Assembly (NCBI GenBank): GCA_002841625.1
Contig: PHAG01000006.1
Location: forward strand, 1 to 64,000
Reading direction: 5' to 3'
Length of the DNA: 64,000 bases
DNA from: Firmicutes bacterium HGW-Firmicutes-1
GTDB taxonomy: Bacteria > Bacillota > Clostridia > Lachnospirales > Vallitaleaceae
This document shows, one piece after another, positions 16,801 to 26,262 of the stretch. Numbering within the stretch: the first letter of the stretch is position 1; every line of letters begins with the position of its first letter. The translations under genes were made by a program, and so were the position numbers. The notes beneath the pieces were generated by a model that did no database searches, was not told where the DNA came from, and saw nothing but the letters and a program-made list of their open reading frames with translations.

Positions 16801-17668
16801 ATGGTTGCAGAGGTTTTTCAAGAAGGTTAAAGACTACGGGACACTTGTCATGTTTTCTCATACGATTTTTTCGCTGTCCTTTGCCCTTATTTCGATGCTA
16901 CTTGCAAGTAGGGGTAAACTTCCTCTAGCTACCATATTCTGGATACTGATAGCGTTTATGGGTGCAAGAACTGGTGCAAATGCTCTTAATAGGGTAATAG
17001 ATGCAGAAATTGACAAGAGGAATCCTAGAACAGCAACTCGTCAAGTCCCCCAAGGCGTAATGAAGAAACAAGAGGTTATTGTTTTTTCATCTATATGCTT
17101 TTTAATTATGGTTTTTGCTGCAGCAATGCTTAACACGTTGTGTTTATTGCTATCACCCATTGCGCTTTTTTTATTGATTAGCTATTCCTATACGAAAAGG
17201 TTCACGTATCTTTGTCATTTAATCCTTGGAATTACTTCTGCCGCAGCACCAGTTGGTGCTTGGATAGCGGTTACAGGAAGTTTTTCTTGGATTGCTCTAG
17301 TGATGGGGGCTGCTAATACATTATGGGTTGCAGGCTTTGACGTTATCTATGGCTCTCAAGATTATAAGTTTGATACTGAAAATAAACTTCATTCCATACC
17401 AGTAAAATTTGGTGTAAAAAATGGCTTGCGTATTGCTGGTTTTTTTCATGCAATTGCCTTAATATGTTTGGTGATGGTTGGCTTGTTGAGTGAAGAGCTT
17501 AGCGTTATTTATTATGTAGGTTTGATTATTATAACAGCTTTGTTTATTCTTGAGCATAGATTGGTTTCACCAGATAATTTAACCCATGTAAAAATTGCTT
17601 CCTATAGCATCAATCAAATGATAAGTGTGGTGTTTTTGATCATGGGTGTTGTAGATGCGCTGTTGTAA
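16787..17668 (+). CDS. UbiA-family prenyltransferase (MqnP-like)
   Basis: About 293 residues with roughly eight membrane helices. The first Asp-rich motif is NRVIDAEIDKRNPRT, and the second is DVIYGSQDYKFDTENKLHS, typical of the 4-hydroxybenzoate polyprenyltransferase/MqnP group. It transfers a polyprenyl chain to an aromatic acid in the membrane. I place the start at ATG 16787 (MGLNKWLQ), overlapping ubiD; the upstream in-frame ATG at 16763 has no better ribosome site. Position between UbiD and UbiX homologues indicates one pathway: prenylation then decarboxylation. Confidence 0.9.
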   Translation: MGLNKWLQRFFKKVKDYGTLVMFSHTIFSLSFALISMLLASRGKLPLATIFWILIAFMGARTGANALNRVIDAEIDKRNPRTATRQVPQGVMKKQEVIVFSSICFLIMVFAAAMLNTLCLLLSPIALFLLISYSYTKRFTYLCHLILGITSAAAPVGAWIAVTGSFSWIALVMGAANTLWVAGFDVIYGSQDYKFDTENKLHSIPVKFGVKNGLRIAGFFHAIALICLVMVGLLSEELSVIYYVGLIIITALFILEHRLVSPDNLTHVKIASYSINQMISVVFLIMGVVDALL

Positions 17669-17689
17669 CCAAATAGGAGGATGCATTCA

Positions 17690-18268
17690 ATGAAAAAAAT
17701 AGTGATAGGTATTACAGGCGCTAGTGGGAGTATTTATGGAAAGCGCATGGTTGAGGTATTGCTGGAAATGGGCTATGAGCTCCATGTAATTTGTACAGAC
17801 AATGGTAAAAAAGTTATGCAATACGAAACAGGCACGGATCTAGTAGCTTGGATTGGGAGCTTAAAGGAAAAATATGCATCTATACACTTAGAGGATATCG
17901 AGGATATGTTCTCTGGAGTTGCCAGTGGTTCATATCCTTATGATGCTGTTATCATTCTCCCATGTTCTATGGGTACACTGGCAGAAATCAGTCAAGGCTA
18001 TGCAAAAAATCTATTAACTAGAGCAGCAGATGTTGCTTTGAAGGAAAACAGAAAATTGATTCTTGTACCTAGAGAAACGCCTTTAAATGCGATACATTTA
18101 GAAAATATGTTGAAATTATCAAGATTAGGCGTGACACTTATACCTGCTATGCCTGGTTTTTATCACCATCCAGAAACAGTTCAGGATTTAGTCGATTTTG
18201 TTATAGGAAAGATTTTAGATTATTTATCAATTGAAAATAATATGTTTAAGAAATGGGGAAATGTATAA
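17690..18268 (+). CDS. ubiX: UbiX-family flavin prenyltransferase
   Basis: About 192 residues. GITGASGSIYGKRMVEVL is the FMN-binding start, and PCSMGTLAEISQGYAKNLLT followed by RAAD is the conserved core. VPRETPLNAIHLENMLKL and MPGFYHHPET complete the family pattern. The enzyme makes prenyl-FMN from FMN and dimethylallyl phosphate for UbiD. The ATG at 17690 is nine bases from TAGGAGG; the ATG at 17681 touches that site. Its stop overlaps the next start as TAATG, so the ABC importer is translationally coupled to it. Confidence 0.93.
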   Translation: MKKIVIGITGASGSIYGKRMVEVLLEMGYELHVICTDNGKKVMQYETGTDLVAWIGSLKEKYASIHLEDIEDMFSGVASGSYPYDAVIILPCSMGTLAEISQGYAKNLLTRAADVALKENRKLILVPRETPLNAIHLENMLKLSRLGVTLIPAMPGFYHHPETVQDLVDFVIGKILDYLSIENNMFKKWGNV

Positions 18269-19203
18269 TGAAAAAAATAGTAATGATGATTATGGTGGCA
18301 GTGTTGATGATATCTTTAGCCGCTTGCGCTAAAACAACAAGCGATACAATGAACAATGAAGCTGGAAAAACGCTAACAATTGGACTAATGTCTTCGGAAG
18401 ATGCGACACCTTTTGTATTAGCAGAAGAAAAAGGCTATTTTGAAAAGCATAAGGTTATCGTAAAATATGAAGTCTTTAAAAGTGCAAAAGATAGGGATGC
18501 AGCGTTACAATCAGGAGGCTTAGACGGGATCGTCGGTGACCAAGTAGCAATTTGTCTTTATCAAAATGCAGGCTTCGATATTAAAATTGCAAGCTATACG
18601 GATTGTAACTTTTCACTCATTGCAGCTAAGAATTCGGGAATTAAGACGATGGAAGATGTGGTGGGAAGAAGCGTTGCCATATCCGAAAAAACAGTTATAG
18701 AATATACCTTAGACAAGATGCTTGAGAGTCATAATATTGATGCTACATTAGTTGTTAAATCAGTCGTTCCGGCTATTCCAACTAGAGTGGAAATGCTTAG
18801 CAATCATAAGGTCGATTTAGCGTTACTTCCTGAGCCATTTGCAACCTTGGCCTTAAAGGATGGAGGCGTGCTTCTTGAAAAAGCAAGTGAGATTGGATTG
18901 CGACCAAGTGTCATCGCCTTTACGGGGGAAGCTATAGCTGGAAAACAAGACGAAATCAATCTTTTCTTCAAAGCCTATGATGAGGCTATAGAGTATGCGA
19001 ATGTTACGCCTATTTCTGAGTATGAGGACACTGTAATTCGTGCAGTAGGTTACCCGCAAGATATGAAAGGGAAAGTTGTTTTTCCTAAGTTGAATAAAAG
19101 TGGTCTTCCAACAGAAGATGCACTACAAAGTGCAATCGATTGGGTTGAAGCTTATGGGCTTAGTAAAAAAACATTAACCCCTAAGGATTTAATTATGAAC
19201 TAA
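18268..19203 (+). CDS. ABC importer substrate-binding lipoprotein, NitT/TauT (NMT1-like) type
   Basis: About 311 residues with a lipoprotein signal (MKKIVMMIMVAVLMISLAAC; Cys20 lipidated). The fold is the NMT1/ThiY/SsuA periplasmic-binding type: LTIGLMSSEDATPFVLAEEK, GYFEKH, then the VEMLSNHKVDLALLPEPFAT hinge region. These bind small organic acids or amines (aliphatic sulfonates, thiamine precursors, aromatic acids). Start codon overlaps the UbiX stop, so the protein belongs to the quinone operon. The ligand is unknown; an aromatic quinone precursor is my inference from context. Confidence 0.88.
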   Translation: MKKIVMMIMVAVLMISLAACAKTTSDTMNNEAGKTLTIGLMSSEDATPFVLAEEKGYFEKHKVIVKYEVFKSAKDRDAALQSGGLDGIVGDQVAICLYQNAGFDIKIASYTDCNFSLIAAKNSGIKTMEDVVGRSVAISEKTVIEYTLDKMLESHNIDATLVVKSVVPAIPTRVEMLSNHKVDLALLPEPFATLALKDGGVLLEKASEIGLRPSVIAFTGEAIAGKQDEINLFFKAYDEAIEYANVTPISEYEDTVIRAVGYPQDMKGKVVFPKLNKSGLPTEDALQSAIDWVEAYGLSKKTLTPKDLIMN

Positions 19204-19218
19204 GAAGAGGGTGACAAA

Positions 19219-19989
19219 ATGTTAGAGATTGACCAACTAAAGGTTGCCTATACCTCAAATCATCAACGTGTGAATGCATTAGGTCCAATGACTATTAACT
19301 TGGAAAAGGGTGAAATTTATGCCATCATTGGGCCATCTGGCTGTGGGAAATCCACATTGCTCCATGTACTAGGTGGTATTATTCATGATTTTGATGGACA
19401 AGTACAGCTTAATGGAGAACGTCTCGAGGCGAACAAATGTACAATTGGGTTCATTCCTCAGAACTTTGGATTGCTACCCTGGAAAAATGTTGAGAAAAAC
19501 TGTAGGTTGTCTCTTAAAATAAAAGGGGTAGCTATGGATCAACAGGTTAAGGAACGTGTCGATTCTATCATGCATCGATTAGATATACATACCTTAAAGC
19601 ATCGATACCCAAATGAATTAAGTGGTGGACAGAGGCAGAGGGTTGCGATTGCAAGGGCTTTTATTATGAATCCTGACTTGTTGCTGATGGATGAGCCATT
19701 TTCTGCCCTCGATTCTCTAACAAGAGAAGAAGCGGGGGAGCTCTTTATCGATGTTTGGAATCAGTATAAAGTGACTACGGTATTTGTGACCCATAGTATT
19801 GAGGAAGCCATCTTCATAGGAAAAAAAATTATTATCATGTCTCACTGTCCAGGGACTATTGTTGAAGTCATCGATAATCCGCTTTTTAACCGAATGGAAG
19901 AAGTTCGTAACTTACTAGGTGGGGGTACAAGCTATCTAGAGTTATCCTCGTATATTAGAGGTATTGTAAAGCGAGGATGGAAAAGATGA
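19219..19989 (+). CDS. ABC importer ATPase, NitT/TauT type
   Basis: A 256-residue ATPase: Walker A GPSGCGKST, Q-loop PQNFGLLPW, signature LSGGQRQR, Walker B LLLMDEPFSALD and H-loop VTHSIEEA. It matches the SsuB/TauB/ThiZ group that pairs with NMT1-like binding proteins. The start follows AGAGGGTG. Its end overlaps the permease start as ATGA. Confidence 0.92.
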   Translation: MLEIDQLKVAYTSNHQRVNALGPMTINLEKGEIYAIIGPSGCGKSTLLHVLGGIIHDFDGQVQLNGERLEANKCTIGFIPQNFGLLPWKNVEKNCRLSLKIKGVAMDQQVKERVDSIMHRLDIHTLKHRYPNELSGGQRQRVAIARAFIMNPDLLLMDEPFSALDSLTREEAGELFIDVWNQYKVTTVFVTHSIEEAIFIGKKIIIMSHCPGTIVEVIDNPLFNRMEEVRNLLGGGTSYLELSSYIRGIVKRGWKR

Positions 19990-20729
19990 GATCAAAAAGA
20001 AAACTTTTGACATTTATGCAGGGATTTATCATCATTAATCTATTATGGTATTTTTTGGCAAGGCTTCTGAGCTTACGTGTATTGCCAACGCCTCTAATGG
20101 TTTATCAAAATATGAATCTACTATATACAGATAAGATATATCAACATATTTTAGCAAGTCTTTATAGAGTGATTAGTGGTTTGAGCATTTCTTTGATATT
20201 TGGAATTGGTATAGGTTTGTTAATGGCATATTCTAGAGTGTGGAATAAGTTTTTAAGCCCTCTCATATACTTTACTTATCCAATTCCAAAAACAGTTTTC
20301 CTGCCCATTATTATGCTTCTATTTGGTTTGGGAGACAGTTCCAAGATTACCTTGATTGTTCTTATTGTTATCTTTCAGGTAATTGTTTCTACTAGAGATG
20401 CAATACTTAATATTCCACAGGATACTTATCACCTGATTCGTAGCCTAGGGCCTTCTAAGCGTCAAATCTTCATTCACGTGACACTGCCAGCAGTATTGCC
20501 AGAATTATTGACGAATTTAAGATTGTCAGTTGGAACAGCACTTTCTATATTATTTTTTGCAGAAGCCTATGGTACCCATTATGGTATTGGTTACTATATA
20601 CTAGATACATGGTCAAGAATGGATTATATCAGTATGTATCTAGGTGTTATCACAATCAGCTTGTTAGGATTTGTTTTGTTCATTGCAGTTGATATTTTGG
20701 AAGAATATGTTTGTAGATGGAAAGTATAA
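19986..20729 (+). CDS. ABC importer permease, NitT/TauT type
   Basis: About 247 residues, six membrane helices, with the EAA loop RSLGPSKRQIFIHVTLPAVLP that docks to the ATPase. I choose ATG 19986, which forms the classic ATGA overlap with the ATPase stop and has GAGG nine bases upstream; ATG 19977 abuts that site. It is the last gene of the UbiD-to-permease operon; a short AT-rich hairpin follows at 20728-20756. Confidence 0.9.
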   Translation: MRSKRKLLTFMQGFIIINLLWYFLARLLSLRVLPTPLMVYQNMNLLYTDKIYQHILASLYRVISGLSISLIFGIGIGLLMAYSRVWNKFLSPLIYFTYPIPKTVFLPIIMLLFGLGDSSKITLIVLIVIFQVIVSTRDAILNIPQDTYHLIRSLGPSKRQIFIHVTLPAVLPELLTNLRLSVGTALSILFFAEAYGTHYGIGYYILDTWSRMDYISMYLGVITISLLGFVLFIAVDILEEYVCRWKV

Positions 20730-20756
20730 CTAATAAAAAATCTATTTTTGTTAGTT
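20728..20756 (+). terminator. Weak hairpin after the importer operon
   Basis: AACTAATAAAAAATC pairs imperfectly with the following TATTTTTGTTAGTT. It is AT-only with no U-tract beyond the stem, so termination is doubtful and readthrough into the O-antigen-ligase-like gene is possible. Confidence 0.3.
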
Positions 20757-20783
20757 ATAAAAATATTTCGGATAGGAAAGAGT

Positions 20784-22481
20784 ATGAACATGGACACTAT
20801 AAGAAAAATATTTATAAATTGCTTATTTATATTGCCTTTTTTCCAAGGGCTTTATTTTTGTCATGAAGCAATTGGGTTTACGGTCATATTTTTAGTGCTA
20901 CTAATTGGATGTCTTGTGCTTAAAAAAGGTATAAAGATAGAAAAAAGCATAAACAGTATGGTGCTTTTGATGTTGCCGTTATTATATTTTATAGCGGCTC
21001 TTTATGGTATAGACAAAGGTATGGCACTCATTGGTGCGTTTAAGGTATTCACATATACTGTGTTTTTTTTACTCTACACACAATTATATACCCAGAGCTT
21101 TAGAGAGAGGCTATTGAATTCAATCATATATTCGGCTATTATTACTGCGTTATTAGGTGTGATCGCATATTTTTTCACTCCATTAGAACGATTGTTGATT
21201 CAAGATAATCGATTGGGTGGTGTATTTCAATATGCCAATACCTATGGTCTTTTTTGCATCGTAGCACTGATTCTAATTATTAGAAAAAAAGAAAAAAAAC
21301 TACTAGAAATATGGGGCAGTGTGCTTTTGATTATTGCGGTCATTTTAACCTTTAGTAGAGGTATTTTGCTGATCGGTGCAGTGGTTGTTGCGATTGCTTG
21401 GTTTCTAGATAAAGAGAATAGAGTGAAACAGGGCACATCTTTATTATCAGGAATTGTAATTGGTTGTACTTTTGTGAAAGGGTTCGGATTAAATGAAGTT
21501 AGTACAAGAGTTTCTGAGTCTGCATTACATTCAAGTGAATGGTTAACTCGGTTGATTTATTACAAGGATGCTTATCATATCATTAAAAAATTTCCTTTTG
21601 GAATCGGATATGACGGTTATTCTTTCGTTCAACGTACTTATCAAACGGGTTCAAATTATTTTGTAAAATATGTTCATTCCAATATACTTCAATATGCACT
21701 AGATATAGGTATTATTGGTGCGATTTTGGTTAGTATTTATTTTATAAGCAATTTAGTTTTTAATAAAATGGACGGACATCTTAAATTGATTTTCATTACA
21801 ATCGTTGGACATGGTTTAATCGATTTTGATTTTGAGTTTCCAGTGGTATTTATTATTTTGATTATTATAATAGGTATTCAGGAAAATCAGATCATTACAT
21901 TTTCTAAAATGTGGAGAATACCAGTGCTTTGTGCAATAGCCTTAACGAGTATTTGTCTTTATCTCTTTTGTGCAACCGCATTAAATTACTATGAACAGTA
22001 TGAAAGAGCTTCTGAGCTATATCCATATTATACAGAAGCAAAAATGAAATACCTATTACAGGGTGATGGTATAACTTATGAAGGGTTTTTATTGAGTCAT
22101 GAAATAACGGAGCAAAACAAATATGCATTAGAAGCAGTGGTCTATGAGAGGGATTATGTCTATAGTACAAAGGATTATGAACATGCAACTTTTTATGCTA
22201 AGAAGACTATGAACTTAAATCCATTAAACATAAAACATGTTGAAGTATACAGTGATATTCTGTTAGAATGGTTTCAAGAAGCAATGAAAAGGAATGATAA
22301 GGAAACAGCACAATTTTGCCTAGAAGAAATGAATAAGATTCCAGATTACCTAGATAAACTTGCAAAGGAGAGAAATACTGATTATAATATAAAGAATAAA
22401 GTAAGCTTAAAAATGACAGAGTTATTAATAAGGAATTATCAAATTGCAAATGAAAGCTATTCAGAGTTAAAGGATAATTGA
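20784..22481 (+). CDS. O-antigen ligase (WaaL/Wzy_C)-like membrane protein
   Basis: About 565 residues with roughly ten N-terminal membrane helices and a soluble C-terminal part (about 410-565) of helical, TPR-like character. The Wzy_C-type region includes FSRGILLIGAVVVAIAWF and a large outer loop before YVHSNILQYALDIGIIGAIL. Such proteins polymerise or ligate surface glycans to a lipid or protein acceptor. The ATG at 20784 (MNMDTIRK) after GATAGGAAAG is preferred over the TTG at 20748. It is followed by a PEGA protein and a phosphosugar mutase in one run, consistent with surface polysaccharide work. Confidence 0.8.
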   Translation: MNMDTIRKIFINCLFILPFFQGLYFCHEAIGFTVIFLVLLIGCLVLKKGIKIEKSINSMVLLMLPLLYFIAALYGIDKGMALIGAFKVFTYTVFFLLYTQLYTQSFRERLLNSIIYSAIITALLGVIAYFFTPLERLLIQDNRLGGVFQYANTYGLFCIVALILIIRKKEKKLLEIWGSVLLIIAVILTFSRGILLIGAVVVAIAWFLDKENRVKQGTSLLSGIVIGCTFVKGFGLNEVSTRVSESALHSSEWLTRLIYYKDAYHIIKKFPFGIGYDGYSFVQRTYQTGSNYFVKYVHSNILQYALDIGIIGAILVSIYFISNLVFNKMDGHLKLIFITIVGHGLIDFDFEFPVVFIILIIIIGIQENQIITFSKMWRIPVLCAIALTSICLYLFCATALNYYEQYERASELYPYYTEAKMKYLLQGDGITYEGFLLSHEITEQNKYALEAVVYERDYVYSTKDYEHATFYAKKTMNLNPLNIKHVEVYSDILLEWFQEAMKRNDKETAQFCLEEMNKIPDYLDKLAKERNTDYNIKNKVSLKMTELLIRNYQIANESYSELKDN

Positions 22482-22508
22482 ACACATTAAAAGGGATAGG
22501 TGATATGA

Positions 22509-23792
22509 ATGGAAAAGAAAAGTAAAAAAATGGATATAGTAACAAAAATGTCCATTGTTGGAGGATTAGGATTAATATGTATTTTGATTTTAGTAAGCAT
22601 CATTTCTTTTGCAATTAAAGATAAAACGATTAAAAAAAATAAGGATAAGCCAGATGAAACCCTTGAGACAGAAGTTGAATCAGCAGAAGGCGCAGATTTT
22701 CTAAGAACTTTAGCACTTATTAAAGAAGTAGATACTGAAAAAAAAGAGCTCACTGTTTTAGATATTCAGCAAGGAAAACAAGTTGTTCTTAAAGTAGATG
22801 GTGCAGTAGACATTAAGGATGTATATGGAACGCTATTGGCTTTTGCACAGCTAAAGACAGGTGACATTATAGAAGCAAAATATGATAGTAAGTCACTCCG
22901 ACCTGAAATGATTCAAATAACAGGCCAGACATGGGAAAAGAAGAATATTCAAGATTTGATTTACGATAAAGAAAACAAAACAATTCAAATCGGAAATGAT
23001 ATATATAAATATACGGATGATTTAGTTACAACCTTCGCTGGTAAAATTATGGACATAGATAAGCTTGATCCTGTAGATTTAGTGACTGTAAAAGGTTACA
23101 AAGATACAATTTGGTCAATTACCTTGGAAAAGGGTCACGGTTTTATAGTGTTAAAGAATCATGAAAAGTTCATAGGTGGAACTATTGAAATTGGAAAGAA
23201 AACTGAGGATATAAAGAAGGATACCAAAGTAACAGTACTTATGGGTGTGCAAAATATTGTTGTAGCAAAAGAAGGAATGGTTTCGTTTGTTACAGAAGTA
23301 ATTGTTGAAGAAGACAAAGAGGTAATTATAGATATAGGCTCTGCTCAACCAACCGCAGGTATGGTTAGCTTTACTATAACGCCAGGAGATGTCCAGTTAT
23401 TTATTAATAATGTACAATATAAAGATTTTTCAAAACCAATAAACTTAGAATTTGGAACTTATAATCTAAGAATTGAAAAGGCCAATTATGTTCCTTGGGA
23501 GAGTAAGCTGGTGGTAAATCAAGCTTTTATGCCAGTAGAAATTAATATGAATAAAAAGGCTCAATATATTAAAGTAAATAGTCCAGTAGGATGTTCTATG
23601 TATATTGATGACAATTACATTGGAATAATCCCTGTGGAAGCGCCTATTGATCCCGGAGCGCATACGGTAACAATTCGAAAGGATGGTTATTATTCGAAAA
23701 TGCACTCCATTCAAGTTGAGGACAATGGCCAAGATGCTAATTTTGTTTTCCCTGAATTGATACCGATGCCAACACAAACAGAAACACCATAA
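22509..23792 (+). CDS. Membrane-anchored PEGA-domain protein
   Basis: A 427-residue protein with one N-terminal membrane helix (about 15-37), a central beta-rich region (about 60-280) and two C-terminal PEGA repeats, the second seen in INSPVG-like KVNSPVGCSMYIDDNYIG and PGAHTVTIRKDGY. PEGA modules are thought to bind surface or cell wall polymers. The start is ATG 22509; an overlapping ATG at 22505 stops at once. It sits between the O-antigen-ligase-like gene and the phosphosugar mutase. The role is not known; a surface scaffold is plausible. Confidence 0.85.
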   Translation: MEKKSKKMDIVTKMSIVGGLGLICILILVSIISFAIKDKTIKKNKDKPDETLETEVESAEGADFLRTLALIKEVDTEKKELTVLDIQQGKQVVLKVDGAVDIKDVYGTLLAFAQLKTGDIIEAKYDSKSLRPEMIQITGQTWEKKNIQDLIYDKENKTIQIGNDIYKYTDDLVTTFAGKIMDIDKLDPVDLVTVKGYKDTIWSITLEKGHGFIVLKNHEKFIGGTIEIGKKTEDIKKDTKVTVLMGVQNIVVAKEGMVSFVTEVIVEEDKEVIIDIGSAQPTAGMVSFTITPGDVQLFINNVQYKDFSKPINLEFGTYNLRIEKANYVPWESKLVVNQAFMPVEINMNKKAQYIKVNSPVGCSMYIDDNYIGIIPVEAPIDPGAHTVTIRKDGYYSKMHSIQVEDNGQDANFVFPELIPMPTQTETP

Positions 23793-23821
23793 CAATAAAT
23801 CTACAGAAGGAGGGTAATAGT

Positions 23822-25561
23822 ATGGATTACATGAAGCATTATGAAGGATGGTTACAAAGCACTTATTTTGATGAAGCAACGAAGGAAGAATTAAAGGGAA
23901 TTAAAGGTAATGACAAAGAGATTCAGGAAAGATTTTATAAGGATTTAGAATTTGGTACAGGTGGCTTAAGAGGTATTTTAGGCGCAGGTAGCAATAGAAT
24001 GAACATTTATACGGTTAGAAAAGCAACACAAGGCTTAGCAAATTATATTAGTCAAGAAGGAGACAAAGCGAAGAAGCAAGGGGTAGCGATTGCTTACGAT
24101 TCTAGAAGAATGTCTCCAGAATTTGCAGATGAAGCAGCACTCGTGCTTGCAGCAAATGGAATAAAAGCCTATGTATTTGAGTCTTTAAGGCCTACTCCTG
24201 TACTTTCCTTTGCAGTTAGACAATTAGGTTGTATTGCAGGTATTGTTGTTACTGCAAGCCATAATCCGCCTGAATACAATGGATATAAGGTTTATTGGGA
24301 GGATGGGGCCCAAGTCACTTCACCAAAGGACGAAGACATCATTACAGAGGTATCTAAGGTTGAAGATTATGCAACTGTAAAAACGATGGACAAGGAAAAA
24401 GCAATGGCAGAGGGACTTTATCAAGTAATTGGTAAAGAGATAGACGATTTATATATTGCCGAGTTAAAGAAACTTGTCATTGACCAAGAGGTCATTAAAA
24501 AAGAGGCTGACGATTTCACCATTGTTTACACGCCGTTGCATGGTACAGGAAATATTCCTGTTAGAACGATCTTAAAAGAAATTGGATTCACTAAAGTTGA
24601 AGTTGTTAAGGAACAAGAGCTACCAGACGGAAATTTCCCAACGGTAAGCTACCCAAATCCTGAAGATATTAAAGCCTTTGAGCTTGCAATTAAACTAGGT
24701 AAAGAAAAAAATGCAGATGTTATTTTAGCAACAGATCCTGATGCAGACCGTCTGGGAGTACTTGCTAAAAATGCTGAAGGAGCATTCGTGCCTCTCACAG
24801 GTAATATGGTTGGAGTTTTACTTTTAGACTATATTCTAAGTCGCAAACAAGAAAAAGGTCAATTGCCTAAAAATGGTATTGTCGTTGAAACCATTGTGTC
24901 AACGAATATGGTTGGGGCTATAGCAAAGCATTTTGATGTTGCAATGGTTGAGACGCTTACAGGTTTTAAATACATTGGTGAAAAAATTAAAGAGTACGAA
25001 GAAAGTGGAGAGTATGAATATCTTTTCGGCTTTGAAGAAAGCTACGGTTGCCTGATCGGAACCCATGCTAGGGACAAGGACGCAGTAGTTGCAACTATGG
25101 GTGTTTGTGAACTTGCAGCGTTTTACAAATCTAAGGGAATTACTCTTTACGAAGCTTTAGTAGCACTTTATGAGAAATACGGTTACTACAAGGAATCACT
25201 AGAATCTCTAACCTTAAAAGGTATTGAAGGTATCGAGAAAATTGAACATATTCTGACCACCTTAAGAACAACACCTCCAACGGAGTTAAATGGTGTTAAA
25301 GTGGTTGAAGCAAGAGATTACGAGCATGATCAAATTAAGAATTTATTAACAGGACAAGTAAGACCTACAGGGCTACCTAAGTCTAATGTTCTCTACTTCG
25401 ATCTAGAAGATGAGTCATGGCTCTGTATTAGACCTTCAGGCACTGAGCCTAAGGTTAAGTTCTACTTTGGTGTAAAAGGAAGCTCAATGGAAGATGCAGA
25501 TGCTAAGATGGAGAGCTTCACCAAAGCTATGATGACAAAGATTGAAGAAATAGCTAAATAA
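23822..25561 (+). CDS. pgcA: Phosphoglucomutase/phosphomannomutase
   Basis: A 579-residue alpha-D-phosphohexomutase. GTGGLRGILGAGSNRMN opens domain 1; the catalytic phosphoserine loop is VTASHNPPEYNGYK; the metal loop is ATDPDADRLG; the sugar loop GFEESYGCLIG and the phosphate loop RPSGTEPKVKFY are intact. Size and sequence match the PgcA form of Firmicutes that converts glucose-6-P to glucose-1-P for glycan and glycolipid synthesis. It has AGGAGG before the ATG and ends with two hairpins at 25568 and 25642. Confidence 0.93.
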   Translation: MDYMKHYEGWLQSTYFDEATKEELKGIKGNDKEIQERFYKDLEFGTGGLRGILGAGSNRMNIYTVRKATQGLANYISQEGDKAKKQGVAIAYDSRRMSPEFADEAALVLAANGIKAYVFESLRPTPVLSFAVRQLGCIAGIVVTASHNPPEYNGYKVYWEDGAQVTSPKDEDIITEVSKVEDYATVKTMDKEKAMAEGLYQVIGKEIDDLYIAELKKLVIDQEVIKKEADDFTIVYTPLHGTGNIPVRTILKEIGFTKVEVVKEQELPDGNFPTVSYPNPEDIKAFELAIKLGKEKNADVILATDPDADRLGVLAKNAEGAFVPLTGNMVGVLLLDYILSRKQEKGQLPKNGIVVETIVSTNMVGAIAKHFDVAMVETLTGFKYIGEKIKEYEESGEYEYLFGFEESYGCLIGTHARDKDAVVATMGVCELAAFYKSKGITLYEALVALYEKYGYYKESLESLTLKGIEGIEKIEHILTTLRTTPPTELNGVKVVEARDYEHDQIKNLLTGQVRPTGLPKSNVLYFDLEDESWLCIRPSGTEPKVKFYFGVKGSSMEDADAKMESFTKAMMTKIEEIAK

Positions 25562-25567
25562 AATTTA

Positions 25568-25597
25568 ACCGATGTGCAATCGAAGCTTGCATTCGGT
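25568..25597. repeat. Family 3 small hairpin motif, copy 1
   Basis: ACCGATGTGCAATCGAAGCTTGCATTCGGT folds with ACCGA/TCGGT and inner TGCAA/TTGCA stems. A close relative is at 36838. The following ACAAAACC ... GGTTTTGT (25598-25628) adds another stem. Confidence 0.55.
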
Positions 25598-25641
25598 ACA
25601 AAACCGTAGCGAATGCGCAGGTTTTGTAACATTGACATGAG

Positions 25642-25681
25642 CTGCCTCACAAGAATTTTATTCTTTTGAGGCAGTACTTTT
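25642..25681 (+). terminator. Terminator after pgcA
   Basis: CTGCCTCA-AAGAAT pairs with ATTCTT-TGAGGCAG around a short loop, followed by TACTTTTA. Confidence 0.75.
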
Positions 25682-25748
25682 ATACACACAGACATAAATC
25701 AACGCCCCTCTTCATAAAGATATATAAAGAATTGCATAAGGGTGAAAA

Positions 25749-26162
25749 ATGAAGTTAAAGTTTTTATTAATAGGAGTCCTACTTATGACAGTAACAATTT
25801 TTTCAGCATGTAAGGATACCAAAGATGACAATATAGAAAAGGTAAAAGATCTACAATATACAGTATTAGAAAGCAGTCAATTACCCGAAATCGTAGCAAC
25901 AAAAATCGAAGCCGAAAAAGAAGCTCCTTTTAAATTTAGCTACACCGACGGAGAGTCAATGTATATTGCAATCGGTTATGGCGAACAACCTACTGGAGGT
26001 TACAGTATTCAGGTAACAGATCTTTATCAAGCACAGGAATACATAGTAATCAAAGCAACGTTAATTGGACCATCTGAAAAGGATTTAGCAGTAACGGTAC
26101 TCACATATCCGTATATAGTGATAAAAACAGAAAACCAAGACTTGCCAGTTTGTTATAAATAG
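25749..26162 (+). CDS. PrcB_C-domain lipoprotein
   Basis: A 137-residue lipoprotein: signal peptide with ILFSAC-like cleavage at Cys20 (TIFSAC), then a domain with GYGEQPTGGYSIQV and VLTYPYIVIK. That PTGGY ... TYPY pattern is the PrcB_C domain, found in a Treponema protease-complex subunit and in many uncharacterised firmicute lipoproteins. It would sit on the outer face of the membrane. It lies alone between terminators, 187 bp after pgcA. No partner protease is adjacent. Confidence 0.8.
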   Translation: MKLKFLLIGVLLMTVTIFSACKDTKDDNIEKVKDLQYTVLESSQLPEIVATKIEAEKEAPFKFSYTDGESMYIAIGYGEQPTGGYSIQVTDLYQAQEYIVIKATLIGPSEKDLAVTVLTYPYIVIKTENQDLPVCYK

Positions 26163-26172
26163 GTATTGATGA

Positions 26173-26200
26173 CACCCCACTTTTTGTGGGGCTTCTTGTT
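26173..26200 (+). terminator. Terminator after the PrcB-like gene
   Basis: CACCCCAC-TTTTT-GTGGGGC followed by TTCTTGTTT, 10 bases past the stop. Confidence 0.7.
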
Positions 26201-26262
26201 TATATAGCAGTTAGATGTTAAAATAATGAAAAGACTATATAGATTTAAGCTGAGGAATAAAA

